Of a stretch of 64,000 bases of DNA, positions 25,713-38,348 are shown in pieces. The position numbers and the translations under genes were made by a program. Origin of the DNA: Delphinapterus leucas (lineage: Eukaryota; Chordata; Mammalia; Artiodactyla; Monodontidae); NCBI RefSeq assembly GCF_002288925.2, contig NW_022098031.1:9284354-9348353 (forward strand), in the 5' to 3' direction. The notes beneath the pieces are model-generated. The model did no database searches and was not told where the DNA came from. It worked only from the letters and a program-made list of their open reading frames with translations. Numbering within the stretch: the first letter of the stretch is position 1; each line of letters begins with the position of its first letter.

Positions 25713-25879
25713 TTTTCTTCTTAAATTCTTTAAAATATGTGTGATAATTTAAAGGAAAATTTACATCACTGTCTGAAGGGGTATATGAACCATGTAGATA
25801 TAATATGACAACTACAGCATAGATTGATGCAAGGAACGGGAACTACATCGTGACAAGATTATAAACTGTAATAACTGTA

Positions 25880-26625
25880 GTGCGTTGAGTTGTGTACCAG
25901 TAAAGATATATTCAGGTTCTAATCCTTGGTATCTCTGAATGTAACAATATTTGGAAATAAAGTCTTTGCAGATGCGGTCAAATTAAGAGGAGGTAATACT
26001 CAATTTGCGTGGGCCCAAATCTAATGACGACTATATCTTTCTAAGAAAAAAGGAGGACTTCCCTGGTGGTGCAGTGGTTAAGAATCCTCCTGCCAATGCA
26101 GGGGACACAGGTTCGACCCTGGTCCGGGAAGATCCTACATGCCGCAGAGCAACTAAGCCCGTGTGCCACAACCACTGAGCCTGTACTCTAGAGCCTGCGA
26201 ACCACAACTACTGAGCCCGTGCGCCACAACTAATGAAGCCCGCACGCCTAGAGCCCATGCTCTGCAACGAGAAGCCACCACAATGAGAAGCCCGCGCACC
26301 ACAACGAAGAGTAGCCCCTGCTCGCCGCAACTAGAGAAAGCCCGCATGCAGCAATGAAGACCCAACGCAGCCAAAAAATAAATAAATTTATTTTTAAAAA
26401 AAAGGAAATAGAGACATACACAGAGGAAAGATAACCAAGTGAAAATGAAGGCAGAAATAGAAGTGATGCAGCTGTAAGCCAAGGAACATCAAGGACTGCT
26501 GACAACAACCAGAAGGTAGAAAAAGCAATAAAGGATTCTTCCCCAGAGCCTCGAAAAGAAGCATGGCCCAGCTGGTACCTTGATTTCAGACTTCTAATGT
26601 CCGAAACTAAGACACAACATGAATA
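25880..26625 (+). mobile_element. MLT1-type MaLR LTR, interrupted by a SINE
   Basis: 'Gttgagttgtgtaccag', 'tatttggaaataaagtcttt', 'gaagtgatgcagctgtaag' and 'gatttcagacttctaatgtc' occur in MLT1 order on both sides of the SINE at 26055. The LTR is decayed, with no coding sequence. Confidence 0.75.
26055..26396 (+). mobile_element. CHR SINE, long form
   Basis: A full-length long copy from 'gacttccctggtggtgcag' to an (AAAT)n tail, inserted in the MLT1 LTR. The A-rich flanks aaaaaaggag and aaaaaaaaggaaa are the likely target duplication. Confidence 0.9.
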
Positions 26626-26639
26626 GTCTTAAATCTGCT

Positions 26640-26945
26640 GAAAAAATTTAATTCACACAGTTATCCTCCAGGTCAAGATGGTTTCACTAGTGAATTCTTC
26701 CAAACATTTCTAAAAAAGAAATAGTGCCAATCTGACACAATGTCTTCCAGAAAATAGAATGGGAGGGATTATTTTGTAAGTCACTTTTATGAAGTTAACA
26801 TTACATTGATACCAAAACCAAAGAGTATACAAGAAAAAAAATCTTAAAGACCAATCTTCCTCATTTTTTGCAAAAATCCTCAACAAAATATTAGCAAATC
26901 AAATTCAACAAAATATCCAAAGATTAATAAATGATGAATGAATAA
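26640..26945 (+). mobile_element. Old L1 ORF2 fragment
   Basis: The 'gatggtttcactagtgaatt', 'ttgataccaaaaccaaa' and 'aaaatcctcaacaaaatatt' text corresponds to the reverse-transcriptase part of ORF2. Frames are broken. Confidence 0.65.
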
Positions 26946-27446
26946 GCCTTATTCTGGGAATATACTTGCTCTCCCTTCTTTTCTGAGTTTCTTTAAGTAA
27001 GATAAAATCATATGAAATAATAACAACATATTGCTGGGTTTATAAAATATTCAGCTGCAATATGTACAACAATAACAGCACAAAAAGGGAGAAGAGGGAA
27101 TAGAGCTATACAGGAATAAAATTTCTGTATCTCACTGGAATTAAATTAGTACATCTGAAGTAAATCCTAATAAGAATACAGTAAGCCCTAGTGCCAGCAA
27201 CTAAAAAAAAAATATAAAAGAATATAGTGTAAATAACATTAAAAGAACTAAAATGTTATAGTAGAAAAACACCACTTGATGCAAAAGAAAGCAGTAAAGG
27301 AGGAACAAAACAACAAGACACGAAAACATACAGAAAATATAGCAATATGGGAGACATATATTCCACTACACCAATACCAATATTAAATGTATCAATAAAT
27401 GATTAAAGAATCCAATCAAACTGCAGACTGTCAGACTGCAAATATA

Positions 27447-27938
27447 AAAATAACACAACCTAGATGTCCATCAACACATGAATGGATAGACGATGTGGTG
27501 TATATACATACATACATATATATGGGTGTGTATGTATTCTTACATATATATAGGAATATATATATATGAATATTACTCAGCCATAAAAAAGAATGAAATA
27601 ATGCCATTTGCAGCAACATGGATGGACCCAGAGATTATCATACTAAGTGACATAAGCCAGACAGAGAAAGACAAATATCATATGATATCACTTATATGTG
27701 GGATCTAAAAAAATGATACAAATAAACTTACTTACAAAACAGAAATAGACTCACAGACATAGAAAACAAACTTACCCTTTGATTACCAAAGGGGAAGAGG
27801 GGGATAAATTAGGAGATTGGGATTAACAGATACACACTACAAAAAAATAAAATAGATAAATAAGGTCCTACTATATAGCACAGGGAACTATATTCAGTAT
27901 CTTGTAATAACCTATAATGGAACAGAATCTGAAAAACA

Positions 27939-27973
<35 letters not shown>

Positions 27974-28052
27974 ACCTGAATCACTTTGCTGTATACCAGA
28001 AATTAATACATTGTAAATCAACTCTACTTCAATTAAAATAATAATAAATTAA
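27447..28052 (+). mobile_element. 5'-truncated L1 (end of ORF2 plus 3'UTR)
   Basis: It runs from 'gatgtccatcaacacatgaa' through 'gaatattactcagccataaa' to 'cttcaattaaaataataat'. TA/CA-rich expansions occur at 27499-27570 and about 27931-27970. Confidence 0.85.
27931..27970 (+). repeat. (AC)n microsatellite
   Basis: About 20 AC units in the L1 3'UTR, where other copies carry a short TA run before 'ctgaatcactttgctg'. Confidence 0.93.
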
Positions 28053-28337
28053 GAAATACTTTATTGCTAAAAATTGCTAACCATCATCAGAGCCTTCAGC
28101 AAGTCATAATCTTTTTGCAACAGTAACATCAAAGCTCACTGATCACACACAAAATAATAATGAAAAGGTTTAAAATATTGCAAGAATTAACAAAATGTGA
28201 CACAGAGACACAAAGTGAGCAAATGCTGTTGGAAAAACTGGCACCAACAGATTTGCTCGACGCAGAGTTGCAACAAACCTTCAATTTGTAAAAAACAAAA
28301 TATCTTCGAAGCACAATAAAAAAAAGGTATGCCTGTA
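28053..28337 (+). mobile_element. Tigger1-like DNA transposon remnant, right end
   Basis: The 'actttattgctaaaaattgc' to 'ggtatgcctgta' terminus is very similar to the interior and right end of the element at 10860-11674, with the core deleted. Confidence 0.7.
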
Positions 28338-28340
28338 TTG

Positions 28341-28560
28341 GTTGTTTCCCCTCATGATCACGTGGCTGACTGGGAGCTTGTGGCTTGCTGCTGCTGCTGC
28401 CCAGCATCACTAGAGAGTTTCCTACCATATATCGCTAGCCTGGGAAAAGATCAAAATTCAAAATTGTAAGTACAGTTTCTACTTAATGCATATCACTTTT
28501 GTACCACTGTAAAGTTGAAAATTCAAGTCAAACAATCATAAGTTGGGGACCGTCTGTAAT
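28341..28560 (+). mobile_element. Tigger-type DNA transposon end (second family)
   Basis: 'Gatcacgtggctgactggg', 'gctgctgctgcccagcatcac' and the terminal 'ggggaccgtctgta' match the end of a CpG-containing TcMar-like element. Subfamily not assigned. Confidence 0.5.
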
Positions 28561-28594
28561 AGATTTTATAATAGTTTAATAAAAGACTTCAGCA

Positions 28595-28915
28595 GGGCTT
28601 CCCTGGTGGCACAGTGGTTAAGAATCCGCCTGCTAATGCAGGGGACACGGGTTCAAGCCCTGGTCCAGGAAGATCCCACATGCTGCGGAGCATCTAAGCC
28701 CATGAGCCACAACTACTGAGCCCACGTGTCGCGTCTACTGAAGCCCGTGCACTCTACAGCCTGTGCTCCACAACAAGAGAAGCCACCGCAATGAGAAGGC
28801 CGCGCACTGCAACAAAGAGTAGTCCCCCACTCGCTACAACTAGAGAAAGCCCACGCACAGCAACAAAGACCCAACACAGCCAAAAATAATAAATAAATTT
28901 ATTTAAAAAAAAAAG
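28595..28915 (+). mobile_element. CHR SINE, long form
   Basis: Full-length, with the 'gagtagtcccccactcgc' segment and an A-rich tail. The target duplication ttcagca lies at 28588-28594 and 28916-28922, within old L1 sequence. Confidence 0.9.
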
Positions 28916-30735
28916 TTCAGCAAGTTTGCAGAGTATAAAACAAATATGCAAAAATCAACTGCATTTTTATATACTAACAATGAACAATCTGAAGATGAAA
29001 TTAAGAAAACAATTCCAGTTATGAAGCATCAAAGAGAATGAAATACTTGGGAATACATTTAACAAAAGAACTATAAAATTTATCATCTCAAAACTATAAA
29101 ACATTGTTGAAAAACCTAAAGATCAATCATATAAATGGAAAAGACAGTACAAAGACCAGAATACATAGATGGCAATACTCCCCAAACTGATCTACTGACT
29201 CAAAACAATCTGGCTTCTTTGAAGAAACTGACAAGTTATTCCAAAAATTCAAGGCACTCAGACTAATAAAAACAATCTTGAAAAAGAACAAAGTTGAAGG
29301 ATTCATTCTTCCAGACTTGAAAATAGATATAGCAACAAAAAAGAATTGAAAGTCTAGAAATAAACCCTGACATTTTATGGTCATTTCATTTTAGACAGGA
29401 TGCCAAGATAATTCCATGGGCGAAAGTATAGTTTTTTCAACAAATGGTGCTGGGACAACTTAATACCCACATGCAGAAGAATCAAGCTGGACCCCTTTTC
29501 TCACATCACATACAAAAATTAATTCACATGGGCTGTAAACATAAATGCATGAGCTAAAACTATAACACTCTTAGAAAACAGAGGGATAAATCTTCGTGAC
29601 CTTAGGTTCTTCAACATGACGGCATGAGTAACAACAAGATAATATGCTGGATTTAATCAAAATTAAAAACGTTTGTGATGAAAATATAGTATTAAAAAAG
29701 TAAAAATAAAACCCAGAGAATGGGAGAAAATATTTGAAAATTACATATCTAGTTAGGAATCTGTACCTAGAGTATACAAGGAACTCTTACAACTGGTTAA
29801 TAAAAAGACAAACTAAAAAAACAAACAAACAAACAAAAAAAGACAAACTAGTTTAGTTTAAAACTAGTTTAAAACTAAACAAAGGATCTGGATCCGAATA
29901 GACATGTTTCCAAAGAAGATAACACATATTTGTAGCCAAATATGTACACAAAAAAATGTTCATGTCATTAACCACCAGGGTAATGTAACTCAGGTATCTA
30001 CAACATACACAGGAGGATGACAACAATAAAAATGACAAATAATAACACGTATTAGCCAGGATTTGGAGAAACTGAAACTCTCACACACTGCTGGTGGAAA
30101 TAAAAATGGTACAGCTGCTTTGGATAACAGTCTGGCAGTTGAAGAGGTTAAACACAGTATCATCATTTGACCAAACAATTCTACTATGTATGCAACCAAG
30201 AGAAATGAAAACATACACAAAATGAAAATCTACACAAAAACTTGTACACAATATCCATAACATCATTATTCATAATAGTCAAAAAGTAGAAACAACGGAA
30301 ATGTCCATCAACTGATAAATGAATAAATGGGATATATCCATACTGCAGCATATTCTTCAGCAATAAACGGATTAAGATATTGCTAAATGCTTCAACATGT
30401 ATGATCTTTGAAAACATTATGCCAAGTGAAAGAATCCAGTCTCAAAAGACCATGTATTCCACTTACATGAAATGTGTAGGATAGGGAAGTGCGTAGAGAC
30501 AGAAAGTAGATCTGTGGCTGCCTGAAGCTGGGCGGAGGTGGGAGTTGAAAGAAAAGGGGAGGGCCCGCTAAAGGGTATAGGAGTTCTTCCTGAGGTGAGA
30601 AAAATGTTCTAAGATTAACTGTGGTGGTGTTTGCAAAGCTCTGTGAAAATACTAAAAACCACTGAACTGCACATCTTAGATGGGTGAGTTAAAACATGGT
30701 ATGTGAATTATAACTTAAAAAAGCTGTTAACACTT
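28916..30735 (+). mobile_element. Old L1 (late ORF2 and 3' region)
   Basis: The text follows L1 ORF2 in order: 'gcatttttatatactaacaa', 'caaatggtgctgggacaac', 'ccatcaactgataaatgaat', ending 'tgaattataacttaaaaaag'. Many stops and indels; no functional ORF. Confidence 0.8.
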
Positions 30736-30759
30736 TAAGACTGCAAATCAGGCAAGGAT

Positions 30760-31380
30760 GTCCCAGGCAGTACAATTATGCAAGAAAAAGAAATGAACAA
30801 ACAAAAAAACACAGATTGGAAAAACAGAAAAAATAAATCTTCCCTATCTGAAGATGGCACGGACTGCCTGAGTAAAATATGCTAAACCATTTACAAAAAA
30901 ACTCCTAGAACTACCATGTAAGTTTTGCAAGGTCAAGAGCAAGATCAAGATATGAACAAAATCCTACTTCTGTATGCTAGGAATAGCTAGTACAGCTCCA
31001 AATAGTTTCCTCAAAATTAGACATTCAGGCATAAATATGAGATACATAGTTATAAATCTAACAAAACGTGCAGGTTCTGTATGGTGAAAACAATGAAACA
31101 CTGATGAGATAAAAGACATACTATGTCTAAGAATTGGAAAGCAATATAATTAAGATGTCAACTCTCTTCTAATTGATCTATAGATCAATTAAATACAATG
31201 CCAATCAAAATCCCAACAGGATTTTTTAAATAGATTAACAGATTTCCATTAGTCATTAGGGAAATCCAAATAAAAACCACAATGAGATCAAACACACAAG
31301 AATGGCTACATTCACAAAAGTAGACAAGTATTAGAGAGGAAATGGAAAAACTGGATCCTTCATACATCGCTGGTGGGATG
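30760..31380 (+). mobile_element. Old L1 ORF2 fragment
   Basis: 'Ggcaaggatgtcccaggcag', 'atgccaatcaaaatcccaac' and 'ggaaatggaaaaactgga' are L1 ORF2 landmarks spread over 600 bp with internal deletions. Confidence 0.65.
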
Positions 31381-31384
31381 TAAC

Positions 31385-31565
31385 ATTGCTCTAGGTGCTG
31401 GAGATACAGTCAAGATACTAAGTAACAATAAGACAGGAAAGATACCTGCTCTCATGGAATTTTCATGTAGCTAGAAAATAATGAACAGAAATGATTTTTG
31501 ATAGTGATAAATGTTAAGCCAGACAGAGAGTATTGTGATATTGCAAAAGGTATACTGGATAAAAG
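31385..31565 (+). repeat. L2 3'-end fragment
   Basis: 'Ctaggtgctggagatacagt', 'tgctctcatggaattttc' and 'tagtgataaatgttaag' follow the L2 3' end. Confidence 0.6.
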
Positions 31566-31622
31566 TAATAGGAATTACTTTCTGAGATTACAATTGATAA
31601 GTCATCATTCAAAGGATGAGAT

Positions 31623-31644
31623 GTGTGTGTGTGTGTGTGTGTAT
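31623..31644 (+). repeat. (GT)n microsatellite
   Basis: About ten GT units. Confidence 0.9.
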
Positions 31645-32979
31645 GTATAAAAAGGCTCACCTGTTCAATAAGGACTCAAAAGTATTTTCTCCTATTTATC
31701 ATCTTATTAAATAAAATAGTTTTTCTCTCTTTATTAAACACATGTAACTAACCAAGGGATTTTAATCTACAGAAAATGACCACTATTACCATAAACTGAT
31801 ATACTGTTTACGAAAAGCCAAGAATACTAATTTTAATTAGGTTTGATTTTTGAAATACTGAAATAACGAACACACTCCTATCTTCATTGATCCCTTGGGG
31901 TATAAAGCACTCAGGATTAACCTAAATGAAGATATTTCTAGTCTATCTGAATGCCTAAAAACTGAATACTAGTTTTTAAGAATCTTAACTCATTTTTTCT
32001 ATCTTCAAAGGCACAATTTACTCTATTATCTGTCCCACTTTTTTACCACGTATAACCCCACTTAATTTCCACTTTGTACTTGTTCTATTAACTTTTCTTC
32101 TACATTACACATTGTCAGACTGAACCATCCTTTGTCCTGTTTTCATCTAATAACTTTTTCCTACTGATTGTGCAGTTAAACAGTTATCAATATTTGGTTT
32201 AAACAGTTATCAATAAGACAACAAATCAATTAGACTTATCCTGTAAAAACTTTTAAAAAATGTGACATATTGGCAAACTAAAATTTTGTAGTGAAAGAAC
32301 AACTAAAAGATATCCTTCAAAATTTGGTGTCCTTATTCTCAAATTTCTACATACCATACACAAGCAGCAAAACCTACTATTATTCCCCTAACATTTTAAT
32401 GTGTTCTTTCCAAAGGTCAAGTCCAATTTGATACAAGCACAATCAATGTTTATGGTCAAAATATAAAATTTAATAACCTTTTAGTTATTTAGGTAAGTTT
32501 AAAACTATCTTCTGGCCACAAGTACACACTACTGATTTAATCTGCTAAAACCCACATTAACTCTCCTCAGTTCCAAGGCCAAATAAAAATATTACTGCAC
32601 TCAACAAACATACAGAGGATTTAAAATAATCACCATCATCATCATCAATCTCAAAAGTCCACAAAAGTGAGGTGGAAAAGTATGTCCTAGAAAAGTATCT
32701 GCTACCTAGCAGGCATTAATTAAAATTTGCTGAATGAATAAACGGTATGAGAAAAGCACCTACTACAGAACGTAACTGAAAAAAACGTTAGTTTCCTGGT
32801 TGCTTACTCCCCACTAGCATATTACTCTGAAATAATTAACCACCAATAACGAAGAGTTGATATTATTGGTCTTTTTCCCCCTTCTTTATAATTTACTAAG
32901 CCTTCCAAGCTGTTAAAAAAGTTTTATGACTTATTATTTTTATTAGAATTTTAATTAGCAGAAATTTTGTGACCTAAAG

Positions 32980-33240
32980 CAGCGGTCCCCAACCTTTCTG
33001 GCACCAGCGACCAGTTTGTGGAAGATAATTTTCCCACGGACCGGCAGGGGACGGGGGGAGGGGGACGGGGGGGCACGGGGAGATGGTTCGGGCAGTAATG
33101 CGAGCGATGGGGATAGAGCGATGGGGATCAGCAGATGAAGCTTCGCTCACTCACCTGTCGCTCACCTCCTGCTGTGCGGCCTGGTTCCTAACAGGCAGAG
33201 GACCAGTACCAGTCCGCAGCCCAGGGGTTGGGGACCCCAG
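32980..33240 (+). mobile_element. MER1-type hAT-Charlie element
   Basis: The terminal inverted repeats 'cagcggtccccaacc' and 'ggttggggacccc' and the interior 'gatgaagcttcgctcactc' and 'ctgctgtgcggcctggttcc' match the MER1 group. Flanks acctaaag and actaaag are compatible with an 8-bp target duplication. The G-rich segment near 33045-33085 is an internal change. Confidence 0.8.
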
Positions 33241-33849
33241 ACTAAAGTAAACTAATCAAGACCTTAATCACTTTCATTAGATGAAACTTTTAGTAAGCAT
33301 AAACATGTGTTTCTTCAAACTACTAATGAATACTAATAAAAAATACAAAACTGCAGCTACATGGGTAGGCACAATTTTGTTAAGTAGGTAAAAAGGAGAT
33401 GCTAGACACCACCACCCAAAAAACACCATTGAATTACACTCCTATTTTTACAAGAGCCTAGTATGTTTGCTTTACATACAATGTTTATATACAACACCTT
33501 TAATACTTTAACAATATTTAAGTTAAGTATAATTACCTCCAATTTAGAAAAAAGGAAACTAAGCTTCAGAAAGGTTAAGTAACTTGCCTGTATGTATAGG
33601 ATGGTAGAACAAGGACAAGGTTTCATGTCAAGGTCATTTAGCTGTAAATCTTTAACATTTTTTACTATTAAATCACACCTTCACATAACTGATACATAAA
33701 TTTAAGTCTAGCAACACACAATCTGGAAGAGGATTTAGCATCCTCATGATAGAGGAAGAAATGCAGCAAAACTGTGGAGGGAGGGATACTCACTGTACCA
33801 AATACGCATTCATTCAACCAACATGTTTTTAGGCCCAGTTAGAAGAGCA

Positions 33850-34195
33850 CAACAAAAAACTATCCAAAAGAAATGAGTGATTGGTACATGAAACAACCCT
33901 GAGGAAGCAAAAATATTACGTTGAGCAAAAGATGTCAGGCACAAAAGAATGCATACTGTACAATTCCATTTGTTCAAACCGCTAAAAAAAATTCTAATCT
34001 ACAGTGACAGAAAGCAAATCAGAGGTTTGCCTGTGGCTACAAATGAAGACTGCCTGGAATAAGAACTCTGGGTGTGATGGGAATGTTTCTATCTGGATTG
34101 TGGTGATGGTTACATGGTACATAAATTTGTCAAAACTCTTGTTAAAAAAACTTAAATGGCTGTCTTGCATTATACATAAACTTACTTAACAAAGT
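33850..34195 (+). mobile_element. Old L1M 3' region
   Basis: 'Gtacaattccatttgttcaa', 'tggattgtggtgatggttac' and 'aaatttgtcaaaactcttg' are old L1M 3' end wording. Confidence 0.6.
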
Positions 34196-34219
34196 TGATT
34201 TAAAAATAAGAATGGTAAG

Positions 34220-34389
34220 GGCTTCCCCGGTGGCGCAGTGGTTGAGAGTCCGCCTGCCGATGCAGGGGACACGGGTTTATGCCCCAGTCCAGAAAGATCC
34301 ACATGCCGTAGAGCAGCTGGGCCCGTGAGCCACGGCCACTGAGCCTGTGCTCCGCAACGGGAGAGGCCACAACAGTGAGAGGCCCGTGT

Positions 34390-34420
<31 letters not shown>
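34220..34420 (+). mobile_element. Cetacean-type short CHR SINE
   Basis: It has a 'ggcttccccggtggcgcag' start and ends with a pure A run of about 28. The perfect 12-bp duplication aagaatggtaag lies at 34208-34219 and 34421-34432. The long clean A-tail suggests a recent insertion. Confidence 0.94.
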
Positions 34421-34422
<2 letters not shown>

Positions 34423-35229
34423 GAATGGTAAGAAAAAACCTTGAGAAAAAGAAAAAGAATGGCATTAGTTCCTATAGATATCAAAATGAAAATGGGTCCT
34501 GCCCTGAGAAAGCAAAATCTTAATAGGAGATACATGTAAATATATTTTAAATCTTCCTAAAATATTTAAGTAACATATTAATGTGCTTTAAAAAAAAATC
34601 TTAGTATAATAAACATTTGACAGAAATCAGTAATAGTAATACTAGCAGCATTAGCTTCCTTGTTCTTAACTGCCCTGTCCTCTTACTACAAGATTTAATT
34701 CAGCCAACTGAAGTTTCCTTACTAAGTTACAGTTTTTCCTGCAAGGAATTTAAATCATATATGAATCTTCAAATGTTACATATATATTTTTGTAATCTAC
34801 TAATTGCATTACACTTGCTTCCCAATTTAAGAGCTAGTTCTATAGATACAAGAAATGCTTTTTAAGTAAACATAGAAGCCACACTTAGCATAATTCAGAG
34901 CCATAGATAAATATGGAACTTCTGGTATTCCAGAAGAAACAGTGCAGTGATTTTCAAAATACAGACTCCAACAGTGGGCCATGAAATCAAGTGAGTCAAA
35001 ACTACCATGATGTATAATAGAAAACATCTGAATGCATCTTGCAGTAAGGAAACTGTTTTCTGAGGGTTTTTTTTTTTTTTTCTTTCAGTCACACACGTGT
35101 GACTGATCGACACTCAACCTGAATCCACACTATGGATCCTGGTTTAAGGGGGGAAAAAAAAAGTGAATGCCTCCAGAAATATAATAGAGCAAGAAGAATA
35201 ACAGTGTAAAGAAAAGTCATAAGCTTTGA

Positions 35230-35400
35230 AGTCAAAGACCTAAGTTTTTATCTTAGTTCTGTCACTCATTAGCTATATGAACTTGGAGAAGTTAATTATA
35301 GGCTGTCCTACAGAACCTTTATTTAATCAACTGAAAAATGAGAAGCATTCAACAAACTTTGCATAACAACTGTGAAGAGTATATGTAAGATCATTTTACA
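35230..35400 (+). repeat. MIR
   Basis: 'Tctgtcactcattagctat', 'gaacttggagaagttaatta' and 'aatcaactgaaaaatgagaa' match the MIR core. Confidence 0.65.
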
Positions 35401-35404
35401 TAAA

Positions 35405-35875
35405 GTAAAAGCCAAAGACCTTATGATGGCTTTACAAAATCTTTCCTAACTTACCTCTAGTCCCTACCTTTTCTTCACCCATCTACCATTCTCCTCCCTT
35501 CCCACCACACTCCAGCCACATAGACTTCCGGCAATTTTTCAATCATAATACATCAAATCATAAAACATCCTCTCCCAGGGCATTTGCTCTTGTTTTTGTC
35601 CCTTCCTGGAACCCCTTTCTCCTGAATATGCACGGGATTGCTCCCTCACCACAGGCTCACTCAATCACTTTCTAGGGGAGGACTTCCATGACCAATTTAA
35701 ATCTGAATCCCATACATACATCATACTCCTTTGGTCTCTTTCTCTCCATACCCACACCACCATCTGCCAAACCATGTTTTATTTTTTATTTTGTACACTA
35801 TAATTCCCTTAGAACAGTGCCTGACACATAATAGGAGTTAAACATTTGTCAAATGAATGAATAAATAACACACAA
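35405..35875 (+). repeat. L2 3' end
   Basis: The order 'cactccagccacatag', 'cagggcatttgctcttg', 'cttcctggaaccccttt', 'agaacagtgcctgacacata' and 'gtcaaatgaatgaataa' is the L2 3' region. Confidence 0.75.
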
Positions 35876-36589
35876 AGTATCTAATAAAGTACCTAAATCT
35901 TACTTTGCATACTCTCCACTAGCAAACCACTTAATCTTTTCAAATTTATCCATGGATATCAAATTGCCCTCCAGACAGCATAAGCTTAAGAAAACAGTAA
36001 AAATATAATCTGATTTTTGCAGTAACATAACATCTTAGCTACATTTTTAGTGTTGCTACAGTATATTGGACAAAAATCTCCTTAAACTTTCACATTGTCA
36101 CTTTAACCTGTTTAAACCACTTTGTCGTCAATTTTGGTACAGTACCACTATATGTTTGCTAACTTCATTTATTTGTGTAATATTAATTATTAGTTACTTT
36201 TTCCCACAGGAAATATTACTTTTCCCCACAGGATGCCTAGGAAGGGACCACCAACAGGATTATAATTATTTTACTCTTATTCTTATTTTTATTCTTATTA
36301 TTACTGACAATAAAGAATATGAACAGAAAACAGGTAAAACACAAATTACACAATAAAAAGATTCACTCTTCAGAAAAACAATTCAACTTTTTTTAAATTA
36401 TAAGCTTACACCTTCAAAATTTAGGACAACTTTTTTTTACACAACCATACTATACTCAGTTTCACTGACAATAAAGTAAAAAAGATAATTCACACATAAT
36501 TCACACATGGCTGGTGCGAATGTAAACTGGCACAGCCTTGCTGTAAGGCAAGTAAATATTAAAAGCTTTGGAAAATAACTTTTCATACA

Positions 36590-36930
36590 TTCAACAAATA
36601 TTTGTCAGGCCCTATATGAGGCTTCAAATACACATTAGTAAATAAAACTGACTTGATCCCTTCTCATCCTCTAGTGGTGGAATAAGACAAACTGTTAAAT
36701 AATGATTAATTGTAAGAGACGCTACAGGAGGAGGGGCCTACTTAAGAAAGGGCAGTTGAGGAAAGTCTCTCTAAGAGTTATCCTTTATGCTACAGGCTGA
36801 GCTAAACACTGTGCATATACTGCCATTCACTCCTAACAATCCTGAGATAAATATCATTATTATACCTATTTTAGAGGAGAGGGCACTAAAGCTTGAAAAG
36901 TAATTCGACTAAGGACACAGCATTACATAA
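36590..36930 (+). repeat. L2 fragment followed by MIR
   Basis: L2-like text ('caacaaatatttgtcaggcc') runs to about 36780. MIR-like text ('ctgagctaaacactgtgc', 'cctattttagaggagagg') follows. Confidence 0.55.
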
Positions 36931-37287
36931 TAAGCACTGAAAGTACCTCTAGTACTTTAAAATAATAATTATACTTACAGAAGTGTTTTCTAAATAACCA
37001 AATATGTAAACAAAAATTCAGATACAAAACTATTCATCACAGTGCTACTTATATAAGTGGAGAATCAAAATAAAATTAAATGTTCAATAATAAGGAATCA
37101 TAAGGTCAGTTATGCTCTGGCCATTAAGAATCATATTTTGGGTAAATACTAAATGACACTGGAAAATGCTTATGATGTAAATTTTAAAAAAACACAGAGA
37201 TGATAAATCAGTAAGTATAGCCCAATTTCCCTATTACAAAAATGAAAAGACTGGTTGTCTGCGGATGTTTTATCTCTTTTATTTTTT

Positions 37288-37617
37288 CAAATAAATTTAT
37301 TTATTTATTTTATTTTTGGCTGTGTTGGGTCATCATTGCTGCGCGCGGGCTTTCTCTAGTTGCGGTGGGCGGGGGCTACTCTTCATTGCAGTGCATGCGC
37401 TTCTCATTTCAGTGGCTTCTCTTGTTGCGGAGCACAGGCACTAGGTGCGCGGGCTTCAGTATCTGTGGCTCGCGGACTCTAGAGCACAGGCTCAGTAGCT
37501 GTGGCACAAGGGCTTAGTTGCTCCGGGGCATGTGGGATCTTCCTGGACCAGGGCTCGAACCCGTGTCCCCTGCATTGGCAGGCAGATTCTTAACCACTGT
37601 GCCAACAGGGAAATCCC
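37288..37617 (-). mobile_element. CHR SINE, long form
   Basis: Read on the minus strand it starts 'gggatttccctgttggcac', has the B box 'gggttcgagccctggtcc', three CHR body repeats and an (AAAT)n tail. Confidence 0.92.
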
Positions 37618-38029
37618 TCCTCTTATTTTATACTTCTCTTAATTTTCCAAATTTTCCACATTCATTTTTGTTACTTTAATATCAGGGAGAAAAACCAAAA
37701 GAGACTGGAGTGCTTTTAAACATACACACACACACAAACAGTGGAAACAACAAATAATGTTTGCCCAGGTTAACAGTCTTCTAGTTTGCAGGACTGCAAG
37801 TCATTTTTATTTTCTTCTTTTCCTCATCTTTATTTTCCACTTTTTCTGTAATAAGTATATGCCATTATTACTACTTTTTTTAAACCACAGTCTCCTTCAG
37901 CACATAACCTCGCATTTGCTTCAGCCACTCAATAACAGTATTACTTCCTTGGTATGCTGCAATAATATATACCTGTATTCAAGAATCCAAAACTACAAAA
38001 TAGGTATAGGTTATAAGAAAATCATTTCT

Positions 38030-38348
38030 GGGACTTCCCTGGTGGTGCAGTGGTTAAGAATCCACCTGCCAATGCAGGGAACACCGGTTTGAGCCCTGGT
38101 CCAGGAAGATCCCACATGCCCTGGAGCAATTAAGCCCATGTGCTACAACTACTGAGCCCGCGAGCCACAACTACTGAAGCCCGTGCGCTTAGAGCCTGTG
38201 CTCCACAAGAGAAGCCACGGCAATGACAAGCCTGTGCACCGCAACGAAGAGTAACCCCTACTCGCTGCAACTAGAGAAAGCCTGTGCGCAGCAACAAAGA
38301 CCCAATGCAGCCAAAAATAAATAAATAAATTTATATTAAAAAAAGAAC
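38030..38348 (+). mobile_element. CHR SINE, long form
   Basis: It has a 'gggacttccctggtggtgc' start and an A-rich tail. The duplication atcatttct lies at 38021-38029 and 38349-38357. Confidence 0.92.
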
